The notes beneath the pieces were generated by a model. It searched no databases. It saw nothing but the letters and a program-made list of their open reading frames with translations, and was not told the origin of the DNA. Both the position numbers and the translations under genes were made by a program. A DNA stretch of 57,991 nt from Myxococcales bacterium (GTDB taxonomy: Bacteria; Myxococcota_A; Polyangia; Polyangiales; JAFGIB01), in NCBI GenBank assembly GCA_028817905.1, contig JAPPOR010000676.1, positions 1 to 57,991 of the forward strand, written 5' to 3'. Positions 1 through 10,896 of the stretch are shown piece after piece (positions within the stretch are counted from its first letter, which is position 1; the number at the start of each line of letters is the position of its first letter).

Positions 1-57
1 CTTCCGTTGCCCAAGAAGGCCTGATGCGCCCGGCCAACGGCTAGCTAAGCTAGCTAG

Positions 58-2303
<2,246 letters not shown>

Positions 2304-2350
2304 ATGACGGCTGGATGGGCGTGCAACTCGACGGTCGTCGCGATCTTGAG

Positions 2351-4177
2351 CTAGACGAGCTGTTCCACGTCGACTGGGCTTGGAGCCCCAGTCATCTGGT
2401 CGCTGCCCCTTTGGGTTTTTGGAAACGCGATGACGTCGCGAATATTTTCGGACTCGGTCAGAAGCATAGCGAGACGATCCATTCCCATCGCGATGCCGCC
2501 GTGCGGTGGCGCGCCGTACCGCAGAGCTTCCAAGAGGAATCCGAACTTCTCTTTGGCCTCCTGGTCGGAAATACCCAGTGCTGTGAACACGCGCGCTTGG
2601 ACGTCCGGGTCGTGTAGGCGGATCGACCCACCGGCGATCTCGAAGCCGTTTAGCACCAGGTCGTAGCGGTGACACAGCACCTTGCCGGGATCGGCTTCGA
2701 GCAGGGGCAGGCACGCGTCGTGAGGTCGGGTGAAGGGATGGTGTGCGGCAACCCAGCTGTCGTCGTCTTCTCCGCGTTCAAACAAGGGCGGATCGACGAT
2801 CCACAGGAGCTCCCATTTGTCGCCGCTGCCGTGCTCGGGGATCAAGCCGAGCTTCTTCGCGATGTGGACGCGTAGGTTGGCCATGACCGTGTGGACCTTG
2901 TGGGCTTCGCCGGACTGGAAGCAGATCACGTCCCCTGGCTGTGCGCCGGTAGCCTCGTTGACCGCCTGCCGGAAGGCGTCGTCGACGCTCTTGGCGAGCG
3001 GGCTCTGGGTCCACGCGCCCCCTTCGCCTAGCTTGGCCCTCGCCAGACCGCCCGCGCCCATACCCCGTACGTACTTCTCCAGTTTCTCCCCGTCCGCGCG
3101 TGATAGGTTGGCGCTGGCGGGAATCACCAAGGCCTTGACGATCTCTTCCGGCAAGTCGCGGCGATAGGAACCCGTGGCGAATTTGTCCGCGATCGGTTTG
3201 AAGAAGGGGATGCCCCCACCCCCATGTTCGATCACAAGACCCGTCAGATCGGTGTGCTCGAGCCCAAAGCGGATGTCCGGCTTGTCGTTGCCGAAGCGGC
3301 GCATGGACTCCTCGAAGGTCATGCGCGGAAAGGCGCCGGCGGGGTACTTCTGCTTCAAGTCGATCTCTAGGACATCCGCGAACAATCTTGTGAGGAGGCC
3401 CTCGATTGTTCCGAAGATGTCGTCTTCGTTGACGAAGCTCATCTCGACGTCGATCTGGGTGAACTCGGGTTGGCGGTCGATCCGCAAGTCCTCGTCCCGG
3501 AAGCATTTGACGATCTGGTAATAGCGATCGTATCCCGCGACCATCAATAGCTGCTTGAACAGCTGTGGACTCTCCGCCAATGCGTAGAAGCTGCCGGGTT
3601 GGTGTCGTGAGGGCACTAGGAAGTTTCGCGCGCCGCCCGGCGTATACTTCAATAGATACGGCGTTTCGACCTCGACGAACTGCTCGCGCCGGAAGTGCTC
3701 GCGGGTGGTGGCCATGAGGTTGTGGCGCGCCAGGATCGCGCGTTGCAGAGCCGGTCTCCGCAGGTCGAGGTACCGATGCTCGAGGCGCTTGTCCTCGTGC
3801 GTGTCGATGTCATCCTCGATCAGGAAAGGGGGGGTCTCGCTGCGATTGAAGACCACCGCCTCGCGGACGACGACCTCGATCGCGCCCGTCGCGAGCCTTG
3901 GGTTGCGCTGCTCACCGCGGTCCCTGACGGCACCGCGTATTCCGACCACCCACTCGCTTCGGGAGCTGTCCGCTAGGCTGAACGCCTCGCCGTTTATGGA
4001 CGGGTCGAAAACGAGCTGTACGATGCCCGTACGGTCCCTGAGATCGATGAAGATGCATCCGCCGTGGTCCCTTCGATTCTGGACCCAGCCGAACAGCACA
4101 ACTTCATCCGAGATGTGTTGCTCCCGCATGTCACCACACATGTGGGTGCGTTTGAGTTCATCGATGAATCGGGCCAC
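2351..4177 (-). CDS. aspS: Aspartyl-tRNA synthetase (bacterial type)
   Basis: Charges tRNA-Asp, and probably tRNA-Asn, with aspartate in the cytosol. About 608 residues, the normal length for bacterial AspRS with an inserted GAD domain. Order: N-terminal OB-fold anticodon-binding domain (to about 110), class II catalytic core with FRDEDLRIDRQPEFTQID (motif 2), GAD insertion (about 290-410), and a C-terminal motif 3 segment GGIAMGMDRLAMLL. The start chosen is GTG at 4177 because GGAGCGGAGAA lies just upstream; an open frame to 4249 reads unlike protein. His38 in RRDHGG occupies the position that is Leu in E. coli AspRS, a change associated with non-discriminating enzymes. The stop lies about 45 bp from the damaged icd start on the same strand. 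Confidence 0.97.
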   Translation of the reverse strand: MARFIDELKRTHMCGDMREQHISDEVVLFGWVQNRRDHGGCIFIDLRDRTGIVQLVFDPSINGEAFSLADSSRSEWVVGIRGAVRDRGEQRNPRLATGAIEVVVREAVVFNRSETPPFLIEDDIDTHEDKRLEHRYLDLRRPALQRAILARHNLMATTREHFRREQFVEVETPYLLKYTPGGARNFLVPSRHQPGSFYALAESPQLFKQLLMVAGYDRYYQIVKCFRDEDLRIDRQPEFTQIDVEMSFVNEDDIFGTIEGLLTRLFADVLEIDLKQKYPAGAFPRMTFEESMRRFGNDKPDIRFGLEHTDLTGLVIEHGGGGIPFFKPIADKFATGSYRRDLPEEIVKALVIPASANLSRADGEKLEKYVRGMGAGGLARAKLGEGGAWTQSPLAKSVDDAFRQAVNEATGAQPGDVICFQSGEAHKVHTVMANLRVHIAKKLGLIPEHGSGDKWELLWIVDPPLFERGEDDDSWVAAHHPFTRPHDACLPLLEADPGKVLCHRYDLVLNGFEIAGGSIRLHDPDVQARVFTALGISDQEAKEKFGFLLEALRYGAPPHGGIAMGMDRLAMLLTESENIRDVIAFPKTQRGSDQMTGAPSPVDVEQLV

Positions 4178-4363
4178 TTCTCCGCTCCGGGTTGATCGCC
4201 GCCGTGGGCGGATCGGGCCGCAGGCTAGGTCCCCGCGCCCGAAAGTCAAGCTGCCCGCAGCCGACTGGCGCTATTGAAGCTGCCCTAGTTTTTCAGGAGA
4301 ATGTAGACTCGCAGTTGAAGTCAATCCACGGGGGGCTCACCAGCTCCTACGGAGGCTCATCCG

Positions 4364-4879
4364 ATGGCGGAGCAAGACATCACCTGTCCGGTCTGTGGCT
4401 TCAACAATCCGGCCAGCACGGCGCGCTGCCGTTCCTGTGGTGCCAAGGTTGAGGCCCTGGTTGCCAACTACACGGCCGAGGAGGAGCAGGCGAGGCGTTA
4501 CCAGCAGGACAGCTTCGAGTGGAAGTGGGCATTGCTGGCCTCGGGTATCTATCTGGTCTTGCAGGCGCTCATCCTGGTCTTGGGACCATTGGCGATCGGT
4601 ACGTTTGACCCGCAGGGTTTGCCCGGGCTGATGATCTCGGCGGTGGTGTGGTTCTTCGGCGGCATCGCCGTCGGGATCATTTCTCCCGGAAAGACGTTCG
4701 TCGAGCCAGCGGCGGGGGCGATGCTGGCGGTTCCCCCCACGATCGCCTACTTGGCGCTTACGACCCCGGACGGCTTCCAGCCATCTATGATGGCGTACAT
4801 CATCTTCTCGCTGCTGGGCGTCATGGTGGCCCTGTTTGGGGCCTTCTTGGGAGAACGCATCCAGATGGCGTCGGCCTAG
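4364..4879 (+). CDS. Zinc-ribbon membrane protein of unknown function
   Basis: 171 residues. The N-terminus holds a zinc ribbon, CPVC then CRSC (residues 8-11 and 23-26), followed by a short charged linker and about four hydrophobic segments (near 54-75, 87-105, 113-131 and 141-162). It is probably an inner-membrane protein with the zinc ribbon in the cytosol. The start is well supported by GGAGG 9 bases before ATG. It is transcribed divergently from aspS. The stop codon TAG (4877-4879) lies within the CTAG end of palindromic element copy A. No specific family recognised. Confidence 0.85.
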   Translation: MAEQDITCPVCGFNNPASTARCRSCGAKVEALVANYTAEEEQARRYQQDSFEWKWALLASGIYLVLQALILVLGPLAIGTFDPQGLPGLMISAVVWFFGGIAVGIISPGKTFVEPAAGAMLAVPPTIAYLALTTPDGFQPSMMAYIIFSLLGVMVALFGAFLGERIQMASA

Positions 4880-5042
4880 CCCGGATCATTGACGACTTCG
4901 GCGTTGGATCGCGCAGGGATTCGGCTTCACAGGGGTTTCGACGACCGACGGGAATACTCCCCGTATTTTCTAGGGCGACGAAAGTCCTGTGGAGCCGAAG
5001 GACAAGCGAGGCGGCGTCGAAGTCGTCAATGATCCGGGCTAG
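4876..5042 (+). repeat. Palindromic dispersed element, copy A (167 bp)
   Basis: Imperfect palindrome with near-identical ends: AGCCCGGATCATTGACGAC at the left and its reverse complement at the right, the inverted match extending over about 25 bp and, with interruptions, across most of the element. Both ends are bounded by CTAG, and a further CTAG follows on the right. The right arm carries the GGAGCCGAAGGACAAGCGAG core shared by all copies. No open reading frame of note. It sits between the zinc-ribbon gene and the convergent ferredoxin gene, so it could also act as a hairpin at transcript ends. Confidence 0.85.
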
Positions 5043-5068
5043 CTAGGCCCACGGCTGTCCAAGCTGCT

Positions 5069-5377
5069 TCAGTCCACGCGGAAACGCGACGGATAGTCGT
5101 TTTTCTCTGCGCGGGTCTGCAATTCCTTGTCGTCGGCGTGCAGCTCCAGCGCGCGCTTGATCAGTGTTTCTTCGGTCTCGACGATGTCTGGATTCGGCAA
5201 GCAGCACTCCACCGGACACACGGCCTGACAGGCCTCGTGGTCATAGAAGCCCACACACTCGGTGCACCGCTTGGGATCGATGACGTAGTATTCATCGCCT
5301 TCGCTAATCGCCTGGTTGGGGCACTCTGGCTCGCAGGCTCCGCAGTTGATGCAGTCGTCGGTAATGTGGGTCGCCAT
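5069..5377 (-). CDS. 2[4Fe-4S] ferredoxin, Alvin/YfhL type
   Basis: 102-residue soluble electron carrier. Two cluster motifs: CINCGACEPECP (residues 9-20) and CTECVGFYDHEACQAVCPVEC (about 38-58). The extra residues between the second and third cysteines of the second motif, and the C-terminal tail, are typical of the Alvin (Allochromatium vinosum) ferredoxin type, which carries two low-potential clusters. GAGG stands 8 bases before the ATG. The electron partner cannot be deduced from the neighbours. Confidence 0.95.
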   Translation of the reverse strand: MATHITDDCINCGACEPECPNQAISEGDEYYVIDPKRCTECVGFYDHEACQAVCPVECCLPNPDIVETEETLIKRALELHADDKELQTRAEKNDYPSRFRVD

Positions 5378-5521
5378 CGATATCCTCAGTCGCGCCCACG
5401 CTTCCCGGTTCGCCGACCTGGGGAAGCGCGGCTGCTGGAGGTATAGTGCTGCGGTTGCAGAGCGTCAACCGACTGGCTTCGCCCCGCGCGCAAGCGGGTC
5501 GGGTGCGCTGGTGATGCCGTC

Positions 5522-6205
5522 GTGAACGTCGATGTCGTGATACCCGCGCTCAACGAGGCCAGCTCCCTGCCGCTGGTGCTGGGTGAAGTCCCATCCTCAG
5601 TGCGCCGGGTCGTGGTGGCCGACAATGGCTCCTCCGATGGTACCGGCTCCGTGGCTCGCGGCGCCGGGGCCGAGGTGGTGTGGGAGCCGCGGCGCGGCTA
5701 CGGCTCCGCTTGCCTGGCCGCGCTTTCGCACCTGGCGAGCGACCCCCCCGAGGCGGTGGTGTTCCTGGATGGGGACCATAGCGATCACCCGGGAGAGCTG
5801 CCACGTCTAGTGTCCCCAATCGCGGCCGGGCACGCGGAGCTAGTGATCGGCAGTCGCACGCGTGGTCGACACGCGCCCGGAGCGCTGACGCCCCAGCAGA
5901 TCGTGGGGAACTGGTTGGCGTGCGAGCTGATCTACCGGCGCTACGGGGTCCGCTTCACCGATCTCGGGCCCTTTCGAGCGATTACCTGGCGCGCTCTTTC
6001 GGAACTTCGCATGGTCGATCGTGACTACGGCTGGACCGTGGAGATGCAGCTCAAGGCAGCGCGCGATGGGTTGCGCTGCACCGAGGTGCCCGTGTCGTAT
6101 CGACAGAGGGTAGGGCAGTCGAAGGTGAGCGGTACCGTTCGTGGTACGATCGGCGCGTCCTTCAAGATCCTTTCCTGGCTGGCACGCCACTATAGGGTAT
6201 CCTGA
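5522..6205 (+). CDS. Family 2 glycosyltransferase, dolichyl/polyprenyl-phosphate sugar synthase-like
   Basis: 227 residues with a GT-A fold: nucleotide-binding start VVIPALNEASSLP, ADNGSSDGT, and the metal-binding FLDGDHSDHP (around residue 80). It has no long C-terminal membrane segment, so it is a soluble or peripheral transferase on the cytosolic face. It probably uses a nucleotide-sugar donor and a lipid phosphate acceptor, but the substrate is not known. Start is a GTG. The stop TGA is directly followed by the ATG of the next gene, indicating an operon. Confidence 0.9.
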   Translation: MNVDVVIPALNEASSLPLVLGEVPSSVRRVVVADNGSSDGTGSVARGAGAEVVWEPRRGYGSACLAALSHLASDPPEAVVFLDGDHSDHPGELPRLVSPIAAGHAELVIGSRTRGRHAPGALTPQQIVGNWLACELIYRRYGVRFTDLGPFRAITWRALSELRMVDRDYGWTVEMQLKAARDGLRCTEVPVSYRQRVGQSKVSGTVRGTIGASFKILSWLARHYRVS

Positions 6206-6901
6206 ATGATTCCGTGTCACGTGTGCGTGTTTCTGCGCCCCGTCGTGCCTGGAGAGGTCAAGACACGCCTGTCGGCCTCCCTTGGAAGCCAAGTTGGCGC
6301 TTCACTGTACGCTGCGTTCGCACGAGATTGCATCCGGTGCGCGGTAGCGTCCGGCTATCCGGGGAGCCTGTGGATAGCGGGGCAAGTCGATCATCCTAGC
6401 ATCGCGGTCCTGCAACAGGGCACGGGCGCCGAGGCCTGGCCGCGCCTTTCCCAACCCCGAGGTGATCTGGGGTTCCGTCAGCGGGCCGCGCTGTCCTGGG
6501 CGCTCGAACAGGCTTCTACTGCGCTTGCGATCGGCACCGACGCGCCCACGCTCTCCCCGGTGTTGCTCACACAGGCTCACCGCGAGCTCGGGCGGAGCGA
6601 ACTGGTGCTGGGTCCCGCCGCCGATGGAGGATACTACCTCATCGGTCTTCGAGCCCCACTCGCCGACGGATTCCTACGGGGAGTGCGTTGGTCCAGTCGC
6701 CACACGCTGGCCGACACACTGGCCTCGGCCGGGCAAGTCGGGTATCGCACTCGCTTGCTGCCGCCCTTCTACGATGTCGACCGACCCCGAGATTTGGCGC
6801 TGCTGCGGATGCACGTGGCGTTGGACCCGGCGGTCGCCCCTGATAGCGCTCGGGCGCTGGCTGCGATGGGTGCACCCACCTATCGCAATACTAGTCGTTG
6901 A
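6206..6901 (+). CDS. DUF2064 / TIGR04282-type transferase
   Basis: 231 residues. Features of the DUF2064 family, a GT-A-like nucleotidyl/glycosyltransferase fold: VCVFLRPVVPGEVKTRLS at the start, IGTDAPTLSP and LGPAADGGYYLIGL in the core, and PFYDVDRPRDLALL near the end. Family members often neighbour a GT2 enzyme, as here, where ATG follows immediately on the GT2 stop. This suggests that the two act on one glycan or glycolipid. The reaction is not established. Confidence 0.87.
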   Translation: MIPCHVCVFLRPVVPGEVKTRLSASLGSQVGASLYAAFARDCIRCAVASGYPGSLWIAGQVDHPSIAVLQQGTGAEAWPRLSQPRGDLGFRQRAALSWALEQASTALAIGTDAPTLSPVLLTQAHRELGRSELVLGPAADGGYYLIGLRAPLADGFLRGVRWSSRHTLADTLASAGQVGYRTRLLPPFYDVDRPRDLALLRMHVALDPAVAPDSARALAAMGAPTYRNTSR

Positions 6902-6933
6902 ATGAGCTCTGGGTGAGGAAAAAGGTACATTCC

Positions 6934-8607
6934 ATGACGTCCTGCGCAACGATCGGGTTTGCGCTGGCCGCCTGGGCCTGTACTCCTCTCCCCGAGGCAG
7001 GGCATGGGAGCGAGGAGCCGGATGGTGACGCTCGGCCAGTCCGGTTGCGGGCCCTGCCCGACCGCACCGCGGCCTATCGCATCCTCGTCGAGGTGACGGG
7101 TACCAAGCGTTGGGACGTGTGGACCCGCTTGGCCGTGACAACTGAGGAAGAGGAGATCGAAACACCCCAGTCCACTGCCCACGCCGGACTGTCTGGCAAA
7201 CGGCCGACCGACGGCTCGGCGAACGAGCGAGCGCTGCAGGTGCGCACGATCGCCACGATCCAGGCCCTGCGCAGCCTGTTGACCGAAGACAAGCCCGATC
7301 TACCTGCAATGCTACTCGGGCTACAGCTGGTGGACGTGCGGAGTCCCCGCTTCCGACGCCTGCGAGCTACGGCGGTCCAGCCCGGTGAGCCGGACTACCT
7401 TACGCGTCCGGGCAGTGACATGGGGGCCCGGATCAAGGCGTTTGCAGCGGCGCGCCAGCTGGCGACCGCCCTCGACCTCGCCCACCAGCTCGAGTACCCC
7501 CGCGGTCCCTTGGGCGCAGGGCGGGGCTGGACGTCCGCCCGTACCCAGCTGGTCCCGGTTCCGGGACTCGGGACCCTACGCGTTCGGCCCTCCTATGTGT
7601 TTCGAGGAAAGGCCAGGCGGGGCCCGCTGCAGCTCGCCCTCATCGATGGGGAGCTGGACATCCGCGCGTCCCAGCGCCGACCGTTTCGCTCCTTGCTTCT
7701 GACAGGTACCGGTAGCGGTTCGGTCCGTTTCGAGGTGAACCTCGAGGACGGTTCCCTCCACAGCACCGACGCCGAGCTGTCGTTTCTGCAGGAACTCACC
7801 GGTTCGAGCGGGGCCATCGTGGCCCAGCGAGAGGCGTTCCTGCGCATTCGCGGCGGCCCCGCCTGGGTTGGGGTGGCGCCCCATGAGATCACACTGCCTC
7901 CGGTTCCCGACGAGGCCGAGCCATCGCCCGCGTGTGAAGGCGAGCTGGCAGCGCTCGAGGAATACCTCTCGCGTCTACCCCCGATCCAGACCCGTGACTT
8001 GGAGGCACAGATCGGTCGTCTGCGACTGCCCGCTGGTGTCGGTGGTCCCCCTGCAGAGGAAGGCGTCGTGCTCGCGCTTGAGCGAGATGGCGGCGCGTAC
8101 ACACTGGACCGACCCATTGGCCGCGCCGAACTCCCCAAGACCTTGGCCGCCCTGTCGCCCATGCGCGCCTACATCTTCGCTGACCGGGAGTTGCCACAGA
8201 CGGAGCTGGCCGCCTGGCTGGCCGCCCTACCGCGGCGCTTTTCAGCCTTTCTCGTGGTGCGCTCCGGGGACCCGCAGGGGCGCGCCCCCGCCTGGTATCG
8301 CAGGGCGCTGGCGCAAGCCCAGGGCAGCTCGTCCCTATCACAGCGTCGGACCAACACCCGTCGTCTCCTGTCGGCTCAACTCCAGCTGTGTCCCGCGGCC
8401 CAAGAGGTGGTGCGCCGGGCCACGGCGAAGCGCGCCCGCCCCGCTCCCGAGCTCGTCGACGCTCTCCGTCATTGCGGGTGCCGGCGGGTGGACATCGCGG
8501 CGCTGCGCGCCAACCTGGAGGCCCGCTTCGGTGGGCCCTACTGGCGGGTGGTCCCCGTTCCACCCCTGAAACCCCAGCCCGGTGCCCGGGTCGCGGATCT
8601 GTTCTGA
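6934..8607 (+). CDS. Large hypothetical lipoprotein
   Basis: 557 residues from ATG 6934, chosen because AAGG precedes it and it gives a compact lipoprotein signal (MTSCATIGFALAAWAC, Cys at about 16). A TTG at 6898 would add 12 residues and overlap the upstream stop. The mature protein is Arg-, Leu- and Pro-rich and has several Cys in the C-terminal third (CEGELAALE, LCPAAQ, HCGCRR). No recognised catalytic motif. It follows the two transferases on the same strand and may be their operon partner at the envelope. Convergent with the FG-GAP gene downstream. Confidence 0.75.
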   Translation: MTSCATIGFALAAWACTPLPEAGHGSEEPDGDARPVRLRALPDRTAAYRILVEVTGTKRWDVWTRLAVTTEEEEIETPQSTAHAGLSGKRPTDGSANERALQVRTIATIQALRSLLTEDKPDLPAMLLGLQLVDVRSPRFRRLRATAVQPGEPDYLTRPGSDMGARIKAFAAARQLATALDLAHQLEYPRGPLGAGRGWTSARTQLVPVPGLGTLRVRPSYVFRGKARRGPLQLALIDGELDIRASQRRPFRSLLLTGTGSGSVRFEVNLEDGSLHSTDAELSFLQELTGSSGAIVAQREAFLRIRGGPAWVGVAPHEITLPPVPDEAEPSPACEGELAALEEYLSRLPPIQTRDLEAQIGRLRLPAGVGGPPAEEGVVLALERDGGAYTLDRPIGRAELPKTLAALSPMRAYIFADRELPQTELAAWLAALPRRFSAFLVVRSGDPQGRAPAWYRRALAQAQGSSSLSQRRTNTRRLLSAQLQLCPAAQEVVRRATAKRARPAPELVDALRHCGCRRVDIAALRANLEARFGGPYWRVVPVPPLKPQPGARVADLF

Positions 8608-8735
8608 GGGGGATCGCCTCGGAGACCTCGCGACGTGTCCGGGTGAGGCGAGTTTCAGCCGCCCATCAACAACAACATACACAGGCGAGCTCTCCGAACA
8701 TGCTCACCGTGCAAAGGAGGTTGCGGGTCCAGGCT

Positions 8736-10220
8736 TCAAAAGCGGTACACATAGGCGGCTCCGGCACGCTCCACACCATCCGGCGCCGCGTCGGTAGCCG
8801 AGCCCCGTTTGCCCGGGGCGCCGATTGCTACCCGGTCGTCACTTGCGCTGAGCCACGTTCCGAAGAGGTCCCCCGCACGGACGTTGCGCGGAACGACTGT
8901 TCGGTGCCATTGCCAGTCTCCCCGCCCACGGTGATGGACGTGGGCGGCCCCCGAGCGGACATTGTTGTACACCTCACCGGGCGCGCCCACCCAGAGGGCC
9001 GCCCCGTCTAGGGCCACCGACGCGCCAAAGAGCGCAGTCGGGTCTTTAGCTCGAATGATACGTTCAGGGATCCACCCCAGAGCCGCATCGTTTCGGTAGG
9101 TCATCACCACCCCGCCGCTCTCGGCCGTGGCGGCCTCGGTATCGGTCGCGCGTCCCTCGGCCCACCCGCCTGCGGCGATGGCGTCGCTTGACAGCGCGAC
9201 TGACATCCCGAGACCGTCGTAAGCGCGCGGGTCATCGGCCTTCAGGTACTTCGAAAGCCGCCAGCCTCGATCGTCACCTAGCCGAAACAGGTACACCGCG
9301 CCCGACCGGTCGATGCTGTTGTCCATCGGATGTCTCGGGCCCTTCGAGCTTTCGTACATGGCGCCGACCACCAGCAGATCGTCCTGGAGCGCGACGCTCG
9401 AGCCGAAGCGATCCCCCGGGTCCGCGTTGGGGGCCTTGACCATCGAGCTGTACTGCCAGCCGCTCTCGACCCGCAGGAACATGAAGACCGCCCCGCTGTC
9501 CTCGCGGCTATTGTCGAGCAGCCCACCCGTTGGGGAGCTGTCTTCGGAGGGCGCAGTCACCGCGAGCCAGGGTCCCGACACGGCGGCTCGGTAGCCAAAA
9601 TGATCCTCCCGTTCTGGCACCGGAGCCTTGAGCGTCTGCTGGAACGTGTAGCTGTCGCCCTCCTGGAGATATACCTGGACCGCCCCGCTGTCCTGCACGG
9701 GCGCCGAATCCGCTTCGGCACCGCGATCGTCCATCGCGGTGCCGATGATCAACTCCGGGCCTGTGAACGCGATCGAATATGCGTACAACGGCGCACCCGC
9801 TTCCCCGTCCAACCACCCGAGCAGCCCGTCGCCGCTCGCGGGACCTTCGCGCGGCACGTGCTGGCGTGCTTGCCACCCCTCGGCCGTCCGCTCGAAGGCA
9901 TGCGCGGCCCCAGCTTCGCGCTTCGCACCGTCGGCATCGAGGATGTCCTCGGAGGCAGCCACCACCACGAGCTGGTCGCGTGCGATCGCCACAGCTGCCC
10001 CGAAGGCCTCGCCTTCCTGCAGGCGCGGTGGTCCGAAGAACTGCTCGAGCTCGGCCCGGGGGCGGGGGGTCCCTCCAGCCAGCTCGACCGGCTCCAAGGA
10101 CGCGTCCGGGTCCGCCTTCCGGGGGGTGCTGTGGCAAGCCGCCGCCAACAGGGCCGCCAACAGGGCCGCCAGCAGAGCCGCCGGCAGGGTCGTCAGCAGG
10201 GCCGTCCGCAGCCCAAGCAT
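8736..10220 (-). CDS. FG-GAP / integrin-alpha-like beta-propeller lipoprotein
   Basis: 494 residues from ATG 10220, which has AGGGG 9 bases upstream; an open frame to 10334 is not needed. Signal peptide with an h-region of LLAA repeats and lipobox AAAC (Cys29). The mature part is a run of about seven FG-GAP blades with the pattern FGxxVAxxxxxLxVGAP, for example FGSSVALQDDLLVVGA, LGMSVALSSDAIAAG and FGASVALDGAALWVGAPG. It ends with AGAAYVYRF, typical of the family. Probably surface- or periplasm-exposed; ligand unknown. The h-region is encoded by a 12-bp tandem repeat (10141-10188). Confidence 0.88.
   Translation of the reverse strand: MLGLRTALLTTLPAALLAALLAALLAAACHSTPRKADPDASLEPVELAGGTPRPRAELEQFFGPPRLQEGEAFGAAVAIARDQLVVVAASEDILDADGAKREAGAAHAFERTAEGWQARQHVPREGPASGDGLLGWLDGEAGAPLYAYSIAFTGPELIIGTAMDDRGAEADSAPVQDSGAVQVYLQEGDSYTFQQTLKAPVPEREDHFGYRAAVSGPWLAVTAPSEDSSPTGGLLDNSREDSGAVFMFLRVESGWQYSSMVKAPNADPGDRFGSSVALQDDLLVVGAMYESSKGPRHPMDNSIDRSGAVYLFRLGDDRGWRLSKYLKADDPRAYDGLGMSVALSSDAIAAGGWAEGRATDTEAATAESGGVVMTYRNDAALGWIPERIIRAKDPTALFGASVALDGAALWVGAPGEVYNNVRSGAAHVHHRGRGDWQWHRTVVPRNVRAGDLFGTWLSASDDRVAIGAPGKRGSATDAAPDGVERAGAAYVYRF
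10141..10188. repeat. 12-bp tandem repeat x4 encoding the signal peptide core
   Basis: Units of GCCGCCAACAGG at 10141-10152 and 10153-10164, then GCCGCCAGCAGA and GCCGCCGGCAGG. On the minus strand they encode LLAA-type quartets in the FG-GAP lipoprotein h-region. Copy-number change would stay in frame. Confidence 0.8.
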
Positions 10221-10288
10221 CGAAGTCCACCCCTTGCCAGCGGCCTCGCACGCCAGAGCCCGTTGGACGCCCCGCATAGATGCAGAGC

Positions 10289-10460
10289 CTAACCCGGATC
10301 GCTCGTTCACTCGCGTGTGGATCGCGCGGCGCACGGGTCAAGGGCTCCGGACGGCGACCAAACACTTGCTGGAGCCTCCAGCTGGAGCCTCCAGCTGGAG
10401 CCTCCTGGGCGGGAGCGAGCCCGGTGGAGTCGAAGGACAAGCGAGCCGGCGTTGAGGTCA
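10289..10460 (+). repeat. Palindromic dispersed element, copy D (degenerate, about 172 bp)
   Basis: Left end CTAACCCGGATC with a following GTGTGGATCGCGC, both matching the left arm of copy A. The right part GTGGAGTCGAAGGACAAGCG followed by AGCCGGCGTTGAGGTCA matches the conserved right arm of copies A and C. The terminal GATCCGGGCTAG is lost on the right. The middle is replaced by tandem GGAGCCTCCAGCT units. An old, decayed copy. Confidence 0.65.
10371..10405. repeat. 13-bp tandem repeat inside element copy D
   Basis: GGAGCCTCCAGCT at 10371-10383 and 10384-10396, plus a partial third unit GGAGCCTCC (10397-10405). Each unit contains the small palindrome GGAGCCTCC. Confidence 0.8.
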
Positions 10461-10604
10461 CTGTATCGCCAATGCTACATGGACGCCCTGGGACGACCCG
10501 AGGCATCCATTTTCTGCTAGACATGACAAGCTCAGCTGCCACCAGCAGTGCATCCGGGTGGGCCTCGCTGGACGCGCGAGGTGGGTCTCTGGGCTGGCTG
10601 TAAA

Positions 10605-10895
10605 ATGACCAACGTAGACCTCGATCTGTACGTGGAAAGGCCTCCGCAAGCGCCCTCTGTGCGCGCCGCACATCGGGACTCGCGGACCCGGGTGGTGCCC
10701 GTGCAAGGCGGCACACTCAAGGTCGTGCAGACAGCACCTCCTCCCCAGGGTGCGTCGAATAGGGTCCCGATCGCTTGCTTGCCTCACCTTAAGGCGCGTC
10801 CGAAGCTTGCCGTGGTCGAAAGCCCGGGGGAGCACCGGTCCCGCCTCAGGCGTGTCCGCGTACCAGGCCTGTGCGCCGGGCGGGAGGGGCGCTGA
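10605..10895 (+). CDS. Small hypothetical protein (96 residues), tentative
   Basis: Possible gene from ATG 10605 (MTNVDLDLYVERPPQAP) with an Arg- and Pro-rich sequence and no recognised domain. The main support is position: its TGA (10893-10895) is followed one base later by the ATG of the next frame at 10897, and a GGAGG lies just before that ATG, which suggests translational coupling. No convincing ribosome-binding site of its own, so it may be a chance frame. Confidence 0.35.
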   Translation: MTNVDLDLYVERPPQAPSVRAAHRDSRTRVVPVQGGTLKVVQTAPPPQGASNRVPIACLPHLKARPKLAVVESPGEHRSRLRRVRVPGLCAGREGR

Positions 10896-10896
10896 G

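Larger units (their letters stand above)
10221..10604. other. Intergenic region holding a degenerate palindromic element
   Basis: About 380 bp upstream of the FG-GAP gene. It contains element copy D (10289-10460) and a 13-bp tandem repeat (10371-10405). Beyond these I see no gene and no clear promoter. Confidence 0.5.

Noticed and set aside
9330-10292. 320-residue plus-strand frame opposite the FG-GAP gene
   Set aside because: The minus-strand protein has obvious FG-GAP repeats and a lipoprotein signal; this frame has no ribosome site or motif.
9508-10716. 402-residue minus-strand frame overlapping the FG-GAP gene
   Set aside because: Arg/Ala/Gly-rich sequence in another frame of the same coding region; no domain.
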